From NCBI GenBank assembly GCA_016787295.1, contig JAEUUX010000179.1, forward strand, positions 1-64,000: a stretch of 64,000 nt of DNA, written 5' to 3'. Below the pieces are notes generated by a model. The model ran no database searches and was not told where the DNA came from. It saw only the letters and a list, made by a program, of their open reading frames with translations. Numbering within the stretch: position 1 is the stretch's first letter; each line of letters begins with the position of its first letter. The translations under genes and the position numbers were made by a program. The DNA comes from Chitinophagales bacterium (lineage in GTDB: Bacteria > Bacteroidota > Bacteroidia > Chitinophagales > UBA2359). Below, piece by piece: positions 35,248-45,156 of this stretch.

Positions 35248-36000
35248 TTAGGTGGTTAAGCCACCACAAACGCTGATGGTTTGTCCCGATACATAACTCG
35301 CCATGTCGGAGGCTAAGAAAACAGCTACATCTGCTACTTCTTTGCCTGTGCCAAAGCGACGAAGGGGGATATTTTCGACAAAAGTGCTTTTGACTTCTGC
35401 ACTTAGTGCGTCGGTCATGTCGGTTTCTATGTAACCGGGAGCAATGGCGTTGCAACGAATTTGGCGTGAGCCGATTTCTTGTGCCACGGATTTGGTGAAG
35501 CCGACAATACCTGCTTTGGAGGCGGCATAATTGGCTTGTCCTGCGTTGCCTTTCAGTCCGATGATGGACGTAATGTTGATGATACTGCCACTTTTTTGGC
35601 GCAACATCTGTTTGAGGCAATGTTTGGTGAGGTTAAAAACGGATTTGAGGTTATTGTCCAACACATCGTCCCACTGTTGCTCGGTGAGGCGGAGCAATAG
35701 GTTGTCGCGGGTGATTCCTGCATTGTTGACCAAAATGTCGATGCGTCCGCATGTTTTGGTGACGGTTTCGACCAATTCGGCGGCTTGTTGGAAGTTGGCA
35801 GCGTCGGATTGGAGGGCGATAAATTGTTGGTTGGGGTATTGTTGTTGTAGTTCTTGTACCAATTGTTCGGCTTTGGCAGCAGAACTGTGATAGGTAAAGA
35901 CTATGTTTGCCCCTTGCTGCGCCATGTTTTCGACGATGGCTTGCCCGATGCCGCGCGAACCGCCTGTAATAAGGGCTACTTTCCCTTGGAGTAATTGCAT
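35248..36000 (-). CDS. fabG: 3-oxoacyl-ACP reductase
   Basis: 250 aa of the short-chain dehydrogenase family. It reduces 3-oxoacyl-ACP with NADPH in fatty-acid elongation. Cofactor motif TGGSRGIG is at 12-19, NNAG at 92-95, and the catalytic set is Ser145, Tyr158 and Lys162 (YAASKAG). A C-terminal SGQTISVCGGL completes the tetramer-forming end. The similarity to FabG (QALSAEVK ... IPLRRFGTGKEVADVAVFLAS) is strong, though a closely related SDR with another substrate cannot be excluded. It is not in a fab operon; sucD lies about 290 bp upstream on the same strand behind a repeat. Confidence 0.9.
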   Translation of the reverse strand: MQLLQGKVALITGGSRGIGQAIVENMAQQGANIVFTYHSSAAKAEQLVQELQQQYPNQQFIALQSDAANFQQAAELVETVTKTCGRIDILVNNAGITRDNLLLRLTEQQWDDVLDNNLKSVFNLTKHCLKQMLRQKSGSIINITSIIGLKGNAGQANYAASKAGIVGFTKSVAQEIGSRQIRCNAIAPGYIETDMTDALSAEVKSTFVENIPLRRFGTGKEVADVAVFLASDMASYVSGQTISVCGGLTT

Positions 36001-36100
36001 TTTTTTGGAAATGTTTTAGGTAAGTAGTTGATGAGTGGGGAGTTAGGGGGGACGCGTTTGGGTGTTGTGTGGCACACACCAAAGGAAAAAGGCAAAACGA

Positions 36101-36207
36101 TTCGAATGGCGAAGCGCGTTAGGGATTGTAAGGGCTGCCGTTAGGCAGGTGCTTGCACCGTAGCGTTAGCGAAGCCCTGTAAAGCCCGACCCGCAGGGGA
36201 ACGCCCA
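36101..36207 (-). repeat. Dispersed repeat family B
   Basis: Has the same ends as family A (TTCGAATGGCGAAGCGCG ... GACCCGCAGGGGAACGCCC) but a different centre: GTAAGGGCTGCCGTTAGGCA and GGTGCTTGCACCGTAGC. A second copy is at 45423-45527 in the same orientation. Confidence 0.8.
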
Positions 36208-36287
36208 AATTAATTTGCTTTTGTTTTTGCGTCTCCTGATGCGGCGTGTTTATTGGTTGTTTAAGCACACATCAAACACCGCACTCA

Positions 36288-37163
36288 TTATTTTTTTAAT
36301 GCGTTGAGCATGGTCACGCCAATAAAAGCGGGAGAGTCTACGACGTGTATGCCGCATTGGCGCATGATTTCCATTTTGGCGGCGGCGGTATCTTCTGTGC
36401 CTCCTACGATGGCACCAGCGTGTCCCATGGTTCGTCCTGCGGGAGCTGTTTGTCCTGCGATGAAACCGACGACGGGTTTTGTGCCGTATTCTTTGACCCA
36501 ATAAGCGGCATCAGCTTCCATGCTTCCACCAATTTCGCCAATCATGATAATGCCTTCGGTGTCGGGGTCTTCCATGAGCAGTTGTACGGCTTCTTTGGTG
36601 GTGGTGCCAACGATGGGGTCGCCTCCGATACCGATACAAGTGGATTGTCCGAGTCCTGCTTTGGTGACTTGGTCGACGGCTTCGTAGGTCAATGTGCCTG
36701 AACGCGAGACGATGCCGATGGTGCCAGGACGGTGAATGAAGCCGGGCATAATGCCGATTTTGGCTTCGCCGGGGGTGATGATACCGGGGCAGTTGGGACC
36801 GATAAGGCGACAACTGGGGTGACGCAATACATAAGTTTTGGCTTTTACCATGTCTTGGACAGGAATGCCTTCGGTGATGCAGACGATTACGCCAATGCCT
36901 GCATCGGCTGCTTCCATAATGGCATCGGCAGCAAAAGCAGGGGGTACAAAAATGATAGAGACGTTGGCACCGGTTTGTTGTACGGCTTGTTGGACGGTGT
37001 CGAAAACGGGGCGGTCTAAGTGGGTGGTGCCACCTTTGCCGGGCGTGATGCCGCCTACTACCTTAGTACCATATTCTATCATTTGTGAGGCATGGAAAGT
37101 ACCTTCGTTGCCTGTGAAACCTTGCACGATAACGCGCGAATGTTTGTTGACTAAAACACTCAT
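36288..37163 (-). CDS. sucD: Succinyl-CoA synthetase alpha subunit
   Basis: 291 aa. With the beta subunit SucC (not in this window) it interconverts succinyl-CoA and succinate, forming a nucleoside triphosphate, in the TCA cycle. The N-terminal CoA-binding Rossmann domain has [15 protein letters not shown]. The ligase domain has [18 protein letters not shown] and [13 protein letters not shown], in which His248 is the phosphohistidine. The length matches the family. It stands alone without sucC, as is common in Bacteroidota. A VOC-type gene lies to the left on the same strand. Confidence 0.95.
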   Translation of the reverse strand: MSVLVNKHSRVIVQGFTGNEGTFHASQMIEYGTKVVGGITPGKGGTTHLDRPVFDTVQQAVQQTGANVSIIFVPPAFAADAIMEAADAGIGVIVCITEGIPVQDMVKAKTYVLRHPSCRLIGPNCPGIITPGEAKIGIMPGFIHRPGTIGIVSRSGTLTYEAVDQVTKAGLGQSTCIGIGGDPIVGTTTKEAVQLLMEDPDTEGIIMIGEIGGSMEADAAYWVKEYGTKPVVGFIAGQTAPAGRTMGHAGAIVGGTEDTAAAKMEIMRQCGIHVVDSPAFIGVTMLNALKK

Positions 37164-37233
37164 GTTTGTATGTTAATTTTTGTATTTTTGGGGAAGATGG
37201 ATAAAAGTGGGTGATGGGAAAATGATGGGTTGA

Positions 37234-37590
37234 TTATAGGCTTTGTCCAAATGTGAGTAGGTTATTATCGGGGTCTAAGAGCGAAAACTCTCTTTGTTGC
37301 CATGGTCGGTCGGCTAAATGTCCTGCGGGGTGTATGGCAACTTTTTGGTTGAGTAGGTTTTTGTATAGTTGGTCGATTTGGTTGGTTCGGATATATACTT
37401 GTCCGTAGTTTGTTTGAGGGTCGAGGTTCTCGTATAGGAAAAAATGGATTTGAATGTTATCTTTTTCGATGATTAGATAGTTGTCATAGTCGGCACCTGT
37501 GAGGGTATGAAAACCCAATTGGCGAACATAAAAGTCGCGGGTGATGTTTTTGTTGCGCATGGGCAACTTGGGATTGATGGTGGTTAGCAT
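37234..37590 (-). CDS. VOC (glyoxalase/bleomycin-resistance) family protein
   Basis: 118 aa. One vicinal-oxygen-chelate half-domain pair with the look of bleomycin-binding proteins: NITRDFYVRQLGFHTL at the start, IIEKDNIQIHFFLYE, YIRTNQIDQLYKNL, and REFSLLDPDNNLLTFGQ at the end. The family includes metal-dependent enzymes and drug-binding proteins that act as dimers in the cytosol. The substrate cannot be read from sequence. It follows sucD by 70 bp in gene order, but a shared function is unlikely. Confidence 0.85.
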   Translation of the reverse strand: MLTTINPKLPMRNKNITRDFYVRQLGFHTLTGADYDNYLIIEKDNIQIHFFLYENLDPQTNYGQVYIRTNQIDQLYKNLLNQKVAIHPAGHLADRPWQQREFSLLDPDNNLLTFGQSL

Positions 37591-37691
37591 TTGGGAGGTA
37601 TTGATTTTTTTGAATTATACTGAATTGAAAATACTTTTCGGATTTTTACTCGCCCTGCAACAGCAACAAAAAAAGGTGTTCTTTTTTTCGG

Positions 37692-37940
37692 TTAGTATAA
37701 ATACAAGAAATAGTCGTCATATTTGGCACTTTTTCCTGTGATAGGATTAATATCTAAACGTTGTGCTTCTACAGTAAAACCTTCAACAAATGCGGCACGC
37801 ACATCTACGAAGTTTTCGTAATCATTTAGACTCTTTGGTTCGAATGCTTTCCATTTTCCAATCCAATAAGAACCGAAATCATAGAACCTAATTTTTATTT
37901 TACGATGGGACACATAAAAGTAACGATAACTTAGTTTCAT
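37692..37940 (-). CDS. Small protein downstream of the restriction-modification gene
   Basis: 82 aa, not recognised. It is rich in aromatic residues (MKLSYRYFYVSHRKIKIRFYDFGSYW, about a third Tyr/Phe/Trp/Lys) and shows beta-strand character with no signal peptide. It overlaps the end of the restriction-modification gene by 4 bp in an ATGA, which suggests translational coupling and a role beside that enzyme, perhaps as a control or inhibitory protein. That role is inference only. Confidence 0.55.
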   Translation of the reverse strand: MKLSYRYFYVSHRKIKIRFYDFGSYWIGKWKAFEPKSLNDYENFVDVRAAFVEGFTVEAQRLDINPITGKSAKYDDYFLYLY

Positions 37941-40603
37941 AACAAGATTTGGTTAGAAAAATGGTTTTTGAACTGCTGTATTTCGTTTTTTAAGTTAATT
38001 TGTTGTTGCTTGAGTTGTAACCACCGCTCTACTATCTGGGTTTGTACTTCTATATCGGGCAAAGGAATCTCTAATTCACCCAACAAATCGAAGGTTAAGT
38101 TTTGGCGCACGGAACCTGATGTTGTAGCTCGTAAAAAACGATTGTACCAATTTGATGACAATACCAAGTATACATAATCATTGAGTATTGTTTCTTTTAC
38201 ACCAAAAACTATATAGGCAGGACTGATATAGTAACCATCAAACTCGTCATCAATAATCCCAATAGAACCTACGTTCACTCGATATGGATTGAATACCAAT
38301 TCTTCTTTTCGTACTTTTTTGTAGGCTTGGTTAAATGTTTCTCCTTTTTGAGTTAAATTTAAGTAAACACCTTCGCGATTGGTTACGCCCAAGATACAAA
38401 AATATTCTTCTGGATAGTTGAATAATTTTACTTTCTCGTTATGTTCATAGATATGGTCTTTTAGTTTTACTAAAGGGAAATTGGTTTGGAGTTCATAGAG
38501 GTAGTTTTTTGCATCCCAACGCACCAAATTACTGTACTGTACGATGGCTAATTTATCATCGTAGACAGTTTGTTGTTCAATAAATTGTCTGTATAATGTG
38601 GTTACTTTGGGCAAATCGTTATCAGCTATTAGGTCTCCTGTTGCATTAATGCCTACTTTATCTACATCAAACATAAAAATAGGGTAATTAAATGCTTTTT
38701 TTGCTCTGCTTCTGCCTTCTTGCTGCACCAAAACCTCAAGTTCTTTGAGACGTTTTTGAGCTATTTTTTTTTGTTGTTTTAGCTTTTCGTTCGCAACTTT
38801 AAAAGATTCGTCATTTTCGAAATCTTTGGGGTTTAATTTGGCGGACAGTGTTTGGGCTATATTATTACGTTCTTCGGTTTGCTCGGCATAAACATTGTTT
38901 TTTTGTTCTTGCAATACATTGTCCCAATTGTCTTTTTCGGCGGCGCTAAACTTTTGCCAAAATAGTAAACTGCAATTTATGTCGGCTCCACTTGACAAAA
39001 AAGTTTCTCTCGGCAAAGAAACAGTAGCAAGAATACGACCATTATCTTCTGCAAATTCTCGGACATATTTTTCTTGTGGATTATTGAATAAACCATTGGG
39101 TAATACTACTCCTACCTTGCCTTTTTCTTTCAACAAATTCATACAACGTTCAAGAAATAAAACTTGTGTGGTAATACTTTCGCTTTTGGGCAATTGAAAG
39201 GCTTTGAGGAGGTCTCCTGTGGTTTTCATGCCGAAGGGTGGATTAGTCAATATGCAATCGAATTTGTTGTCGGATATTTCGCCTACATTTACGAAGCCAT
39301 CGTGGTGATAAATGCCGCCGTGTCCGTCACCGTGCATAATCATGTTCATTTTGGCAGTACGTGCTGCTCGGTCATTGGCATCAACACCAAAAATACTGTG
39401 TTGTGCCAAATGGTATAGGCGTGAATGTGGGTTTGTGATGTCGCTATCTTTTTCTAATTGTTCGAAAAGCGCTAATATTTGTGTATTTTTTTCTGTTTCG
39501 CTCAATGTGGCATGGTGTTCGATAGCAGATTTTTTTTGCAGGTATTCGGTGTTGAGCGATTCGTGAATTTGTGCTTGTACTTTTTGGAAAAAACGAATCA
39601 AAAAACCACCACTACCACAAGCAGGGTCACAAGCAATTTGTCCTTCTTGTGGCTGTAGCATATCAATCATAAAATCTACAATAGGACGTGGCGTGAAAAA
39701 TTGTCCTAACGAGCTGCGCAAAAAAGTATCGCTTAAAAAGTTTTCGAAAGCAATACCTTTGGTGTCGACCGATGTTTCGGATAGGTTGTATTTTTCTAAT
39801 CGTTGAACAATAGCCTTGATGCTGGTGTTACTAAGGATTATCTTTTCATCGGATTTAAATATTTGACTTTTTCCAAACTCGCGCTTAGTTTTGTCAAACA
39901 TATCCTGCAAATAATCAGGATTATACCGTTCGGCGGTTTCTACCCAGTCTAAGCTGAATATATTTTGATGTTTTTGTGCTTTCAGGTTTCTTTCGGCATA
40001 GACTTTCATGAACAAAATTTTGGCAATTTCGTCAAATGCCAAAGTAGGGTCTAATTTTTCGTTGTTGCGAATGATATTATGGCAGGCTTTTAACACCTCT
40101 CTAAATTCTCCTTGTTTAAAAGTTTTTAGTTTCGCGAATAGGTTTTCGATTTCTTTATCGCTGGCATTGACAGCAGGGATATCTTCAATTTCCTCACGAT
40201 AGCCGGGTGATTTGTCTTTTTTTACGCGCCAAAATTTGGTTTCCAAGCTATTGTGTGTCACAAAAAAGGGGGCGTTATGGATTCGAGCATACAGTTCGCC
40301 CTGTAGATAATCTCTTTCTGTGATAATCACACTTTCTGCCTTGCATTCGACCACAATAAGCGGATTATTGTTTTTTTGTATGTCTTCGACACTACGGTAT
40401 ATGACAATATCGGCTCTTGCTTGTGCAGAACCCCTTCCTGTCAAATTTTCCTCTTCCAGCATTTGTTCCAAAGCATAGCCATAATGATTGACCAAAAGCA
40501 CTACAAATTGCTGTCTAACAACCTCTTCTGGTTTCTTGACTAACCATTTTTTGCGAATATGGCTAAAGACTTTACCATCTTTTTCTAAAAATTCGAGCGT
40601 CAT
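37937..40603 (-). CDS. Single-chain restriction-modification enzyme: nuclease, N6-adenine methylase and specificity domain
   Basis: 888 aa from the ATG at 40603 (MTLEFLEKDGKV); the frame is open to 40696, but that extension does not fit the family. Residues 1-190 are a type I HsdR N-terminal-like PD-(D/E)xK nuclease domain (Asp65 in ARADIVIY, Glu86-x-Lys88 in IVVECKAE). An HsdM-like N6-methylase follows, with DPACGSGGFL (motif I, near 328) and TNPPFGMKT (motif IV, near 454), then a coiled-coil (EKLKQQKKIAQKRLKELEVL). The C-terminus (~690-888) is a single HsdS-like target-recognition domain ending LPDIEVQTQIVERWLQLKQQQ. The layout corresponds to type IIG or combined type I-like enzymes that cut and methylate in one protein. 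The recognition site is unknown. Confidence 0.85.
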   Translation of the reverse strand: MTLEFLEKDGKVFSHIRKKWLVKKPEEVVRQQFVVLLVNHYGYALEQMLEEENLTGRGSAQARADIVIYRSVEDIQKNNNPLIVVECKAESVIITERDYLQGELYARIHNAPFFVTHNSLETKFWRVKKDKSPGYREEIEDIPAVNASDKEIENLFAKLKTFKQGEFREVLKACHNIIRNNEKLDPTLAFDEIAKILFMKVYAERNLKAQKHQNIFSLDWVETAERYNPDYLQDMFDKTKREFGKSQIFKSDEKIILSNTSIKAIVQRLEKYNLSETSVDTKGIAFENFLSDTFLRSSLGQFFTPRPIVDFMIDMLQPQEGQIACDPACGSGGFLIRFFQKVQAQIHESLNTEYLQKKSAIEHHATLSETEKNTQILALFEQLEKDSDITNPHSRLYHLAQHSIFGVDANDRAARTAKMNMIMHGDGHGGIYHHDGFVNVGEISDNKFDCILTNPPFGMKTTGDLLKAFQLPKSESITTQVLFLERCMNLLKEKGKVGVVLPNGLFNNPQEKYVREFAEDNGRILATVSLPRETFLSSGADINCSLLFWQKFSAAEKDNWDNVLQEQKNNVYAEQTEERNNIAQTLSAKLNPKDFENDESFKVANEKLKQQKKIAQKRLKELEVLVQQEGRSRAKKAFNYPIFMFDVDKVGINATGDLIADNDLPKVTTLYRQFIEQQTVYDDKLAIVQYSNLVRWDAKNYLYELQTNFPLVKLKDHIYEHNEKVKLFNYPEEYFCILGVTNREGVYLNLTQKGETFNQAYKKVRKEELVFNPYRVNVGSIGIIDDEFDGYYISPAYIVFGVKETILNDYVYLVLSSNWYNRFLRATTSGSVRQNLTFDLLGELEIPLPDIEVQTQIVERWLQLKQQQINLKNEIQQFKNHFSNQILL

Positions 40604-40746
40604 ATTTATAGTTATAAAGGTAAGCGTTTTGGGTGTTTTTTGTATTATGGCTGTTGATGTATGCTTATTTACCCAAAACCAGTTTTTCAGCCGCAAAAGT
40701 ACGCCCTTTTTTGGTTTTTTGGTAATACGATAAGCATAAAAAAATA

Positions 40747-40780
40747 ATTAGGCGACAAACGGTCTTGCTTATCGCCTAAT
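40747..40780 (-). terminator. Terminator of the acyl-CoA dehydrogenase gene
   Basis: ATTAGGCGA pairs with TCGCCTAAT around a 16-base loop, just past the minus-strand stop at 40804, followed by TTATTTTTTT on the minus strand. Confidence 0.75.
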
Positions 40781-40803
40781 GGTGGAAGGTGGTGACACGT
40801 TGT

Positions 40804-41943
40804 CTAAGACAAGACGTTGCGTGCTATAACAATGCGTTGTACTTCTGACGTGCCTTCATATATTTGTGTAATTTTGGCATCTCGCATCAGGCGTTCGACG
40901 TGGTATTCCTTTACATAACCATAGCCGCCATGAATTTGAACGGCTTCGATGGTGTGTTTCATGGCTGTTTCGGAGGCGAACACCTTTGCCATAGCAGCGG
41001 CTGTGCCATAGGGTAGGTGTTGGTCTTTGAGGTAGGCAGCTTTGAGGCAGAGCAGGCGTGCGGCTTCGATGTCGGTTGCCATATCTGCCAATTTGAACTG
41101 AATGGCTTGGTGTTGCGAAATTTCTTTGCCAAAGGCTTTGCGTTGTTTGGCATAAGCGAGCGAGAGTTCAAAAGCTCCAGAGGCAATGCCCAAAGCTTGG
41201 GAAGCGATGCCGATGCGTCCGCCATCGAGGGTTTTCATCGCAAATTTGAAGCCAAAACCGTCTTCACCAATGCGGTTTTCTTTGGGTACTTTCACATCGT
41301 TGAAGATGATAGAGTGCGTATCGGAGCCACGAATACCCAATTTGTTTTCTTTGGCACCCACCGCAACGCCCGGCGAATTGCGTTCGACAATAAAAGCATT
41401 GATACCTTTGTGGCGTTTTTCGGGATAGGTTTGTGCAATGACCAAATAAATGCCTGCGTGTCCGCCGTTGGTAATCCAGTTTTTGGTGCCATTGAGGAGG
41501 TAATAGTCTCCCATATCTTCGGCGGTGGTGCGTTGTTGTGTGGCGTCGGAGCCAGCTTCAGGTTCGGACAAGCAAAAAGCCCCAATCGTTTCGCCACTTG
41601 CCAAAGCAGGTAGGTATTTGCGTTTTTGTTCTTCGGAGCCAAAGGTCTCCAAACCCCAGCACACCAAAGAATTGTTGACCGACATGGCAACAGAACAAGA
41701 GGCATCAACTTTTGAAATTTCCTCCATTGCCAAAACATACGAAATCGTGTCTAAGCCGCTACCGCCATATTCGGGCGAGACCATCATGCCCATAAAACCT
41801 AATTCTCCCATGCGGCGAAGCAATTCTGTGGGGTGTTTTTGGTGTTCGTCGCGCTCGATAACGCCCGGTTTGCATTCGTTTTGGGCAAAGTCGCGAGCGG
41901 CTTGTTGTATCATGATATGCTCTTCGGTTAGTTGGAAGTTCAT
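40804..41943 (-). CDS. Acyl-CoA dehydrogenase
   Basis: 379 aa from the ATG at 41943 (MNFQLTEEHIMIQQAARDFA); the frame runs to 42012 but the extra residues are a hydrophobic non-family stretch. It is an FAD enzyme that oxidises acyl-CoA to 2-enoyl-CoA in beta-oxidation or branched-chain amino acid breakdown and passes electrons to ETF. Motifs: GAFCLSEPEAGSDA, LNGTKNWITNGGHA, YAKQRKAFGKEISQHQAIQF, QIHGGYGYVKEY, and IYEGTSEVQRIVIAR, where Glu is the likely catalytic base. The chain-length class looks short-chain or butyryl-CoA type but is not fixed by these motifs. The gene is alone. Confidence 0.92.
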   Translation of the reverse strand: MNFQLTEEHIMIQQAARDFAQNECKPGVIERDEHQKHPTELLRRMGELGFMGMMVSPEYGGSGLDTISYVLAMEEISKVDASCSVAMSVNNSLVCWGLETFGSEEQKRKYLPALASGETIGAFCLSEPEAGSDATQQRTTAEDMGDYYLLNGTKNWITNGGHAGIYLVIAQTYPEKRHKGINAFIVERNSPGVAVGAKENKLGIRGSDTHSIIFNDVKVPKENRIGEDGFGFKFAMKTLDGGRIGIASQALGIASGAFELSLAYAKQRKAFGKEISQHQAIQFKLADMATDIEAARLLCLKAAYLKDQHLPYGTAAAMAKVFASETAMKHTIEAVQIHGGYGYVKEYHVERLMRDAKITQIYEGTSEVQRIVIARNVLS

Positions 41944-42288
41944 GTCTATGGTAATAATTTTAATAAGTAAGTAGATAAAAGCGGGCAGTATAATGGCTAA
42001 TAAATGCTGCAAAGGTAGTCAATATTTTTGAGATGTAAAGGTTTATACAAAAAAAATGTAGGACAAAGGTAGCTTTTGGACAAATGGTGACGTTTGTGCA
42101 ATAATAAATAGACAGGAAATGGTGCTATAACTGTGGTTTTTGTGGGTCAAACCACCAAATGCCACTATAATAAGTAACTTTGTGGCGAAATTTTGTATCT
42201 TTCTACGTCTTAATCCGTTACACTAATTACACAACTATATACAACAAACACAAAAAAAGCGTAACTTTGCACCCCAAAAACACCATAA
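41944..42288. other. Intergenic region between divergent genes
   Basis: About 345 bp. It holds two minus-strand -7-like TACCTTTG boxes (plus 42010-42017 and 42064-42071) without well-placed -33 partners, and a plus-strand TAACTTTG at 42262-42269 just before leuS. Nothing else is visible. Confidence 0.5.
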
Positions 42289-45069
42289 ATGGAATATAAT
42301 TTTACTGCCATAGAAACAAAATGGCGCGAGCGGTGGAAGGCAACCGAATTATATAAGGTAAATAACTACTCCACTAAACCCAAGTACTATATTTTGGACA
42401 TGTTTCCCTATCCATCGGGAGCGGGTTTACATGTTGGTCACCCATTGGGATATATTGCTACAGACATTATAGCACGCTACAAAAACATGAAAGGCTACAA
42501 TGTGTTGCATCCCATGGGCTTCGATGCCTTTGGTTTGCCCGCCGAACAATATGCCATCGAAACAGGCGTACACCCAAGCGATTCAACTAACAAAAATATA
42601 GAAAGATACCGCCAGCAATTGGATTTATTAGGGTTTAATTATGACTGGTCACGCGAAGTAATGACTTGCGACCCTGATTATTACCGCTGGACACAACAGA
42701 TTTTTATATGGTTTTTTGAACATTGGTACGACACCCGCACCCAGACTGCCCGCCCGATTAGCGAATTGGAAGAACAATTTAATCGTAATGGTAGTTATGG
42801 TGTTCATGCAAATTGCGCCCCACATGAACCATTTAGCGCAATACGGTGGCGAAAAATGCCAAAATCTACCAAAGAACAAATGTTGATGCACTACCGTTTG
42901 GCATACCTTTCGCACGCCGACGTGTGGTATTGTCCTGCTTTGGGTTGTGTATTAGCCAACGATGAAGTGAAAGATGGTCTGTCGGAACGCGGCGGACATC
43001 CTGTCGAACGCCGAAAAATGACACAGTGGTTTTTGAGAATCACCGCCTATGCCGACCGCCTATTGCGCGACTTAGATAGTATCGATTGGCCCGATTCGAT
43101 GAAAGAAACCCAACGCAATTGGATTGGACGCTCCGAAGGAGCCAGTTTGTGGTTTCCTATTGCCGACTCAGACCAGAAATTTGAAATTTTTACGACCCGC
43201 ATAGACACTATATTTGGTGTGACTTTCATGGTTTTGGCACCCGAACACGACTTGGTAGCCCAAATCACCACACCCGAACAAAAAGAAGCTATAGATACGT
43301 ATGTCAGTTGGGTGAAATCGCGCTCCGAAATAGAACGCCAAGCTGCCAAAACAGTTAGCGGTTGCTTCACTGGCGCGTATGCCATAAATCCGTTCAATAA
43401 TACCAAAATTCCTATCTACATCAGCGAATATGTGTTGGCGGGTTATGGCACGGGTGCTATCATGGCGGTGCCAGCCGACGACGACCGCGACTATGCTTTT
43501 GCACAACATTTTAAACTACCCGTTATTGATATTATCAACAAAAGCAACTATCCTGGTGCCACCAAAAAAGACAAATTGGGTGTACTTTTCAATTCTGCTT
43601 TTTTGAACGGATTGCCTGTTCCCGAAGCGATTAAAGTGGCGCTCGAATATGCCGAAGACAATGAATTGGGCGAAAGAAAAATTAACTACAAATTGCGCGA
43701 CATGGGCTTTGGACGACAACGCTACTGGGGCGAACCGATACCTATTATCTACAAAAGAAGCAAAAGCAACTACGTCACCATACCTGTACCAGTCAAATCC
43801 AAAAGCTTACCTATTGTGCTGCCCGATGTTAAGAACTACAAACCTCGCTCCGATGGCAAGTCTCCTTTAGCCAATTTGGAAGCGTGGAACGAAAATGGTT
43901 TTCCCTTAGAAACCGACACCATGCCCGGCTCGGCAGGTTCGAGTTGGTATTTTCTCCGCTATATGGATACTACTTGCGAAACCGATTTTTGCTCTCCCAG
44001 CGCTTTGCAATACTGGGAAAACGTTGATTTCTATCTTGGTGGTGCAGAACATGGCACAGGACACCTCTTGTATGCTCGTTTTTGGCACAAATTTTTGTAC
44101 GATTTGGACAAAGTCAATACCCTTGAACCGTTTAAAAAGCTGGTGAACCAAGGTATGATACAAGGACGTTCGAGTTTTGTGTATCGCATCAAAAATACCA
44201 ATACTTTTGTCTCCCATTCTCTAAAAAATCAATACGATACCACCGAATTATATGTCGATATTCGCTTTGTCGAAAACGATATTTTAGATATAGAAGGTTT
44301 TAAGGCTTGGCGTGAAGATTATCACAATGCCGAGTTTATTTTTGAAGCCGATGGTACTTACAAATGTGGTTGGGCGATAGAAAAAATGTCGAAATCCAAA
44401 CATAATGCAGTCACTCCCGACGATGTTGTTGCTAAATATGGTGCCGATTGTTTGCGTTTATACGAAATGTTTTTGGGACCTATTGAGGATAGCAAACCTT
44501 GGAGTACAGACAATATTGCTGGAACAGCTCGCTTTTTGCGCAAATTTTGGATGTTGTTTGCCATCGACGAACAGGGACAGCCCCACCTAAGCAACGAACA
44601 ACCCACTGCCGCAGAATGGAAAGTGTTGCACCGCACCATCAAAGCGGTAACAGACGACATAGAGCGTTTTTCTTTGAACACTTGTGTCAGCCATTTTATG
44701 AAATGCGTCAATGATTTGAGTGACCTTAAATCGCACAACCGCATTATCCTTAGCACTTTGGTGCGGGTGATGAGTCCTTTTGCACCTTTCATCACCGAAG
44801 AATTGTGGGAGCGTTTGGGTAATAATACAAGTGTATACCAAGCCGATTTTCCTGTTTTTGAGGCTCAATATATGGTCGAAGATACGATTAATTATCCTAT
44901 CCAAATCAATGGGAAATTGAGAGGTACTATCGATTTGCCCGCCGATTTTGATGCCGAACAAGCACAGAATGCCGCTTTAGAAAACGAAGCGGTGAAGAAA
45001 AACATAGATGGTAAAACCCTCAAAAAGTTTGTGTTTGTCAAAGGCAAAATTATTAATATTGTGGTGTAA
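42289..45069 (+). CDS. leuS: Leucyl-tRNA synthetase
   Basis: 926 aa class-I synthetase. The HIGH signature is HVGH at about 48-51 in FPYPSGAGLHVGHPLGY, and KMSKS is at about 697-701 (IEKMSKSKHN). The CP1 editing domain (about 230-470) contains FTTRIDTIFG and the GTGAIMAVPADDDRDYAF region with its editing Asp residues. The leucine-specific domain and anticodon-binding helices follow, and the C-terminus ends IDGKTLKKFVFVKGKIINIVV, as in bacterial LeuRS. An inserted segment of about 80 residues (around 630-690, SSFVYRIKNTN ... FIFEADGTYKCGW) lies before KMSKS and is commonly seen in Bacteroidota LeuRS. A cytosolic, essential, single gene. Confidence 0.97.
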   Translation: MEYNFTAIETKWRERWKATELYKVNNYSTKPKYYILDMFPYPSGAGLHVGHPLGYIATDIIARYKNMKGYNVLHPMGFDAFGLPAEQYAIETGVHPSDSTNKNIERYRQQLDLLGFNYDWSREVMTCDPDYYRWTQQIFIWFFEHWYDTRTQTARPISELEEQFNRNGSYGVHANCAPHEPFSAIRWRKMPKSTKEQMLMHYRLAYLSHADVWYCPALGCVLANDEVKDGLSERGGHPVERRKMTQWFLRITAYADRLLRDLDSIDWPDSMKETQRNWIGRSEGASLWFPIADSDQKFEIFTTRIDTIFGVTFMVLAPEHDLVAQITTPEQKEAIDTYVSWVKSRSEIERQAAKTVSGCFTGAYAINPFNNTKIPIYISEYVLAGYGTGAIMAVPADDDRDYAFAQHFKLPVIDIINKSNYPGATKKDKLGVLFNSAFLNGLPVPEAIKVALEYAEDNELGERKINYKLRDMGFGRQRYWGEPIPIIYKRSKSNYVTIPVPVKSKSLPIVLPDVKNYKPRSDGKSPLANLEAWNENGFPLETDTMPGSAGSSWYFLRYMDTTCETDFCSPSALQYWENVDFYLGGAEHGTGHLLYARFWHKFLYDLDKVNTLEPFKKLVNQGMIQGRSSFVYRIKNTNTFVSHSLKNQYDTTELYVDIRFVENDILDIEGFKAWREDYHNAEFIFEADGTYKCGWAIEKMSKSKHNAVTPDDVVAKYGADCLRLYEMFLGPIEDSKPWSTDNIAGTARFLRKFWMLFAIDEQGQPHLSNEQPTAAEWKVLHRTIKAVTDDIERFSLNTCVSHFMKCVNDLSDLKSHNRIILSTLVRVMSPFAPFITEELWERLGNNTSVYQADFPVFEAQYMVEDTINYPIQINGKLRGTIDLPADFDAEQAQNAALENEAVKKNIDGKTLKKFVFVKGKIINIVV

Positions 45070-45156
45070 AGAAAAGATAATTAGGTAAACTGCTATGGGT
45101 TTATCTGTTTATTTGCTCCACATCACCAACAACTATGAATTGCCTATATAATGCTA

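Noticed and set aside
34569-35251. Long plus- and minus-strand reading frames with heptapeptide repeats (YCSLTIG and others)
   Set aside because: They are artefacts of a 21-bp tandem repeat that is stop-free in several frames; no start-codon context or conserved domain supports translation.
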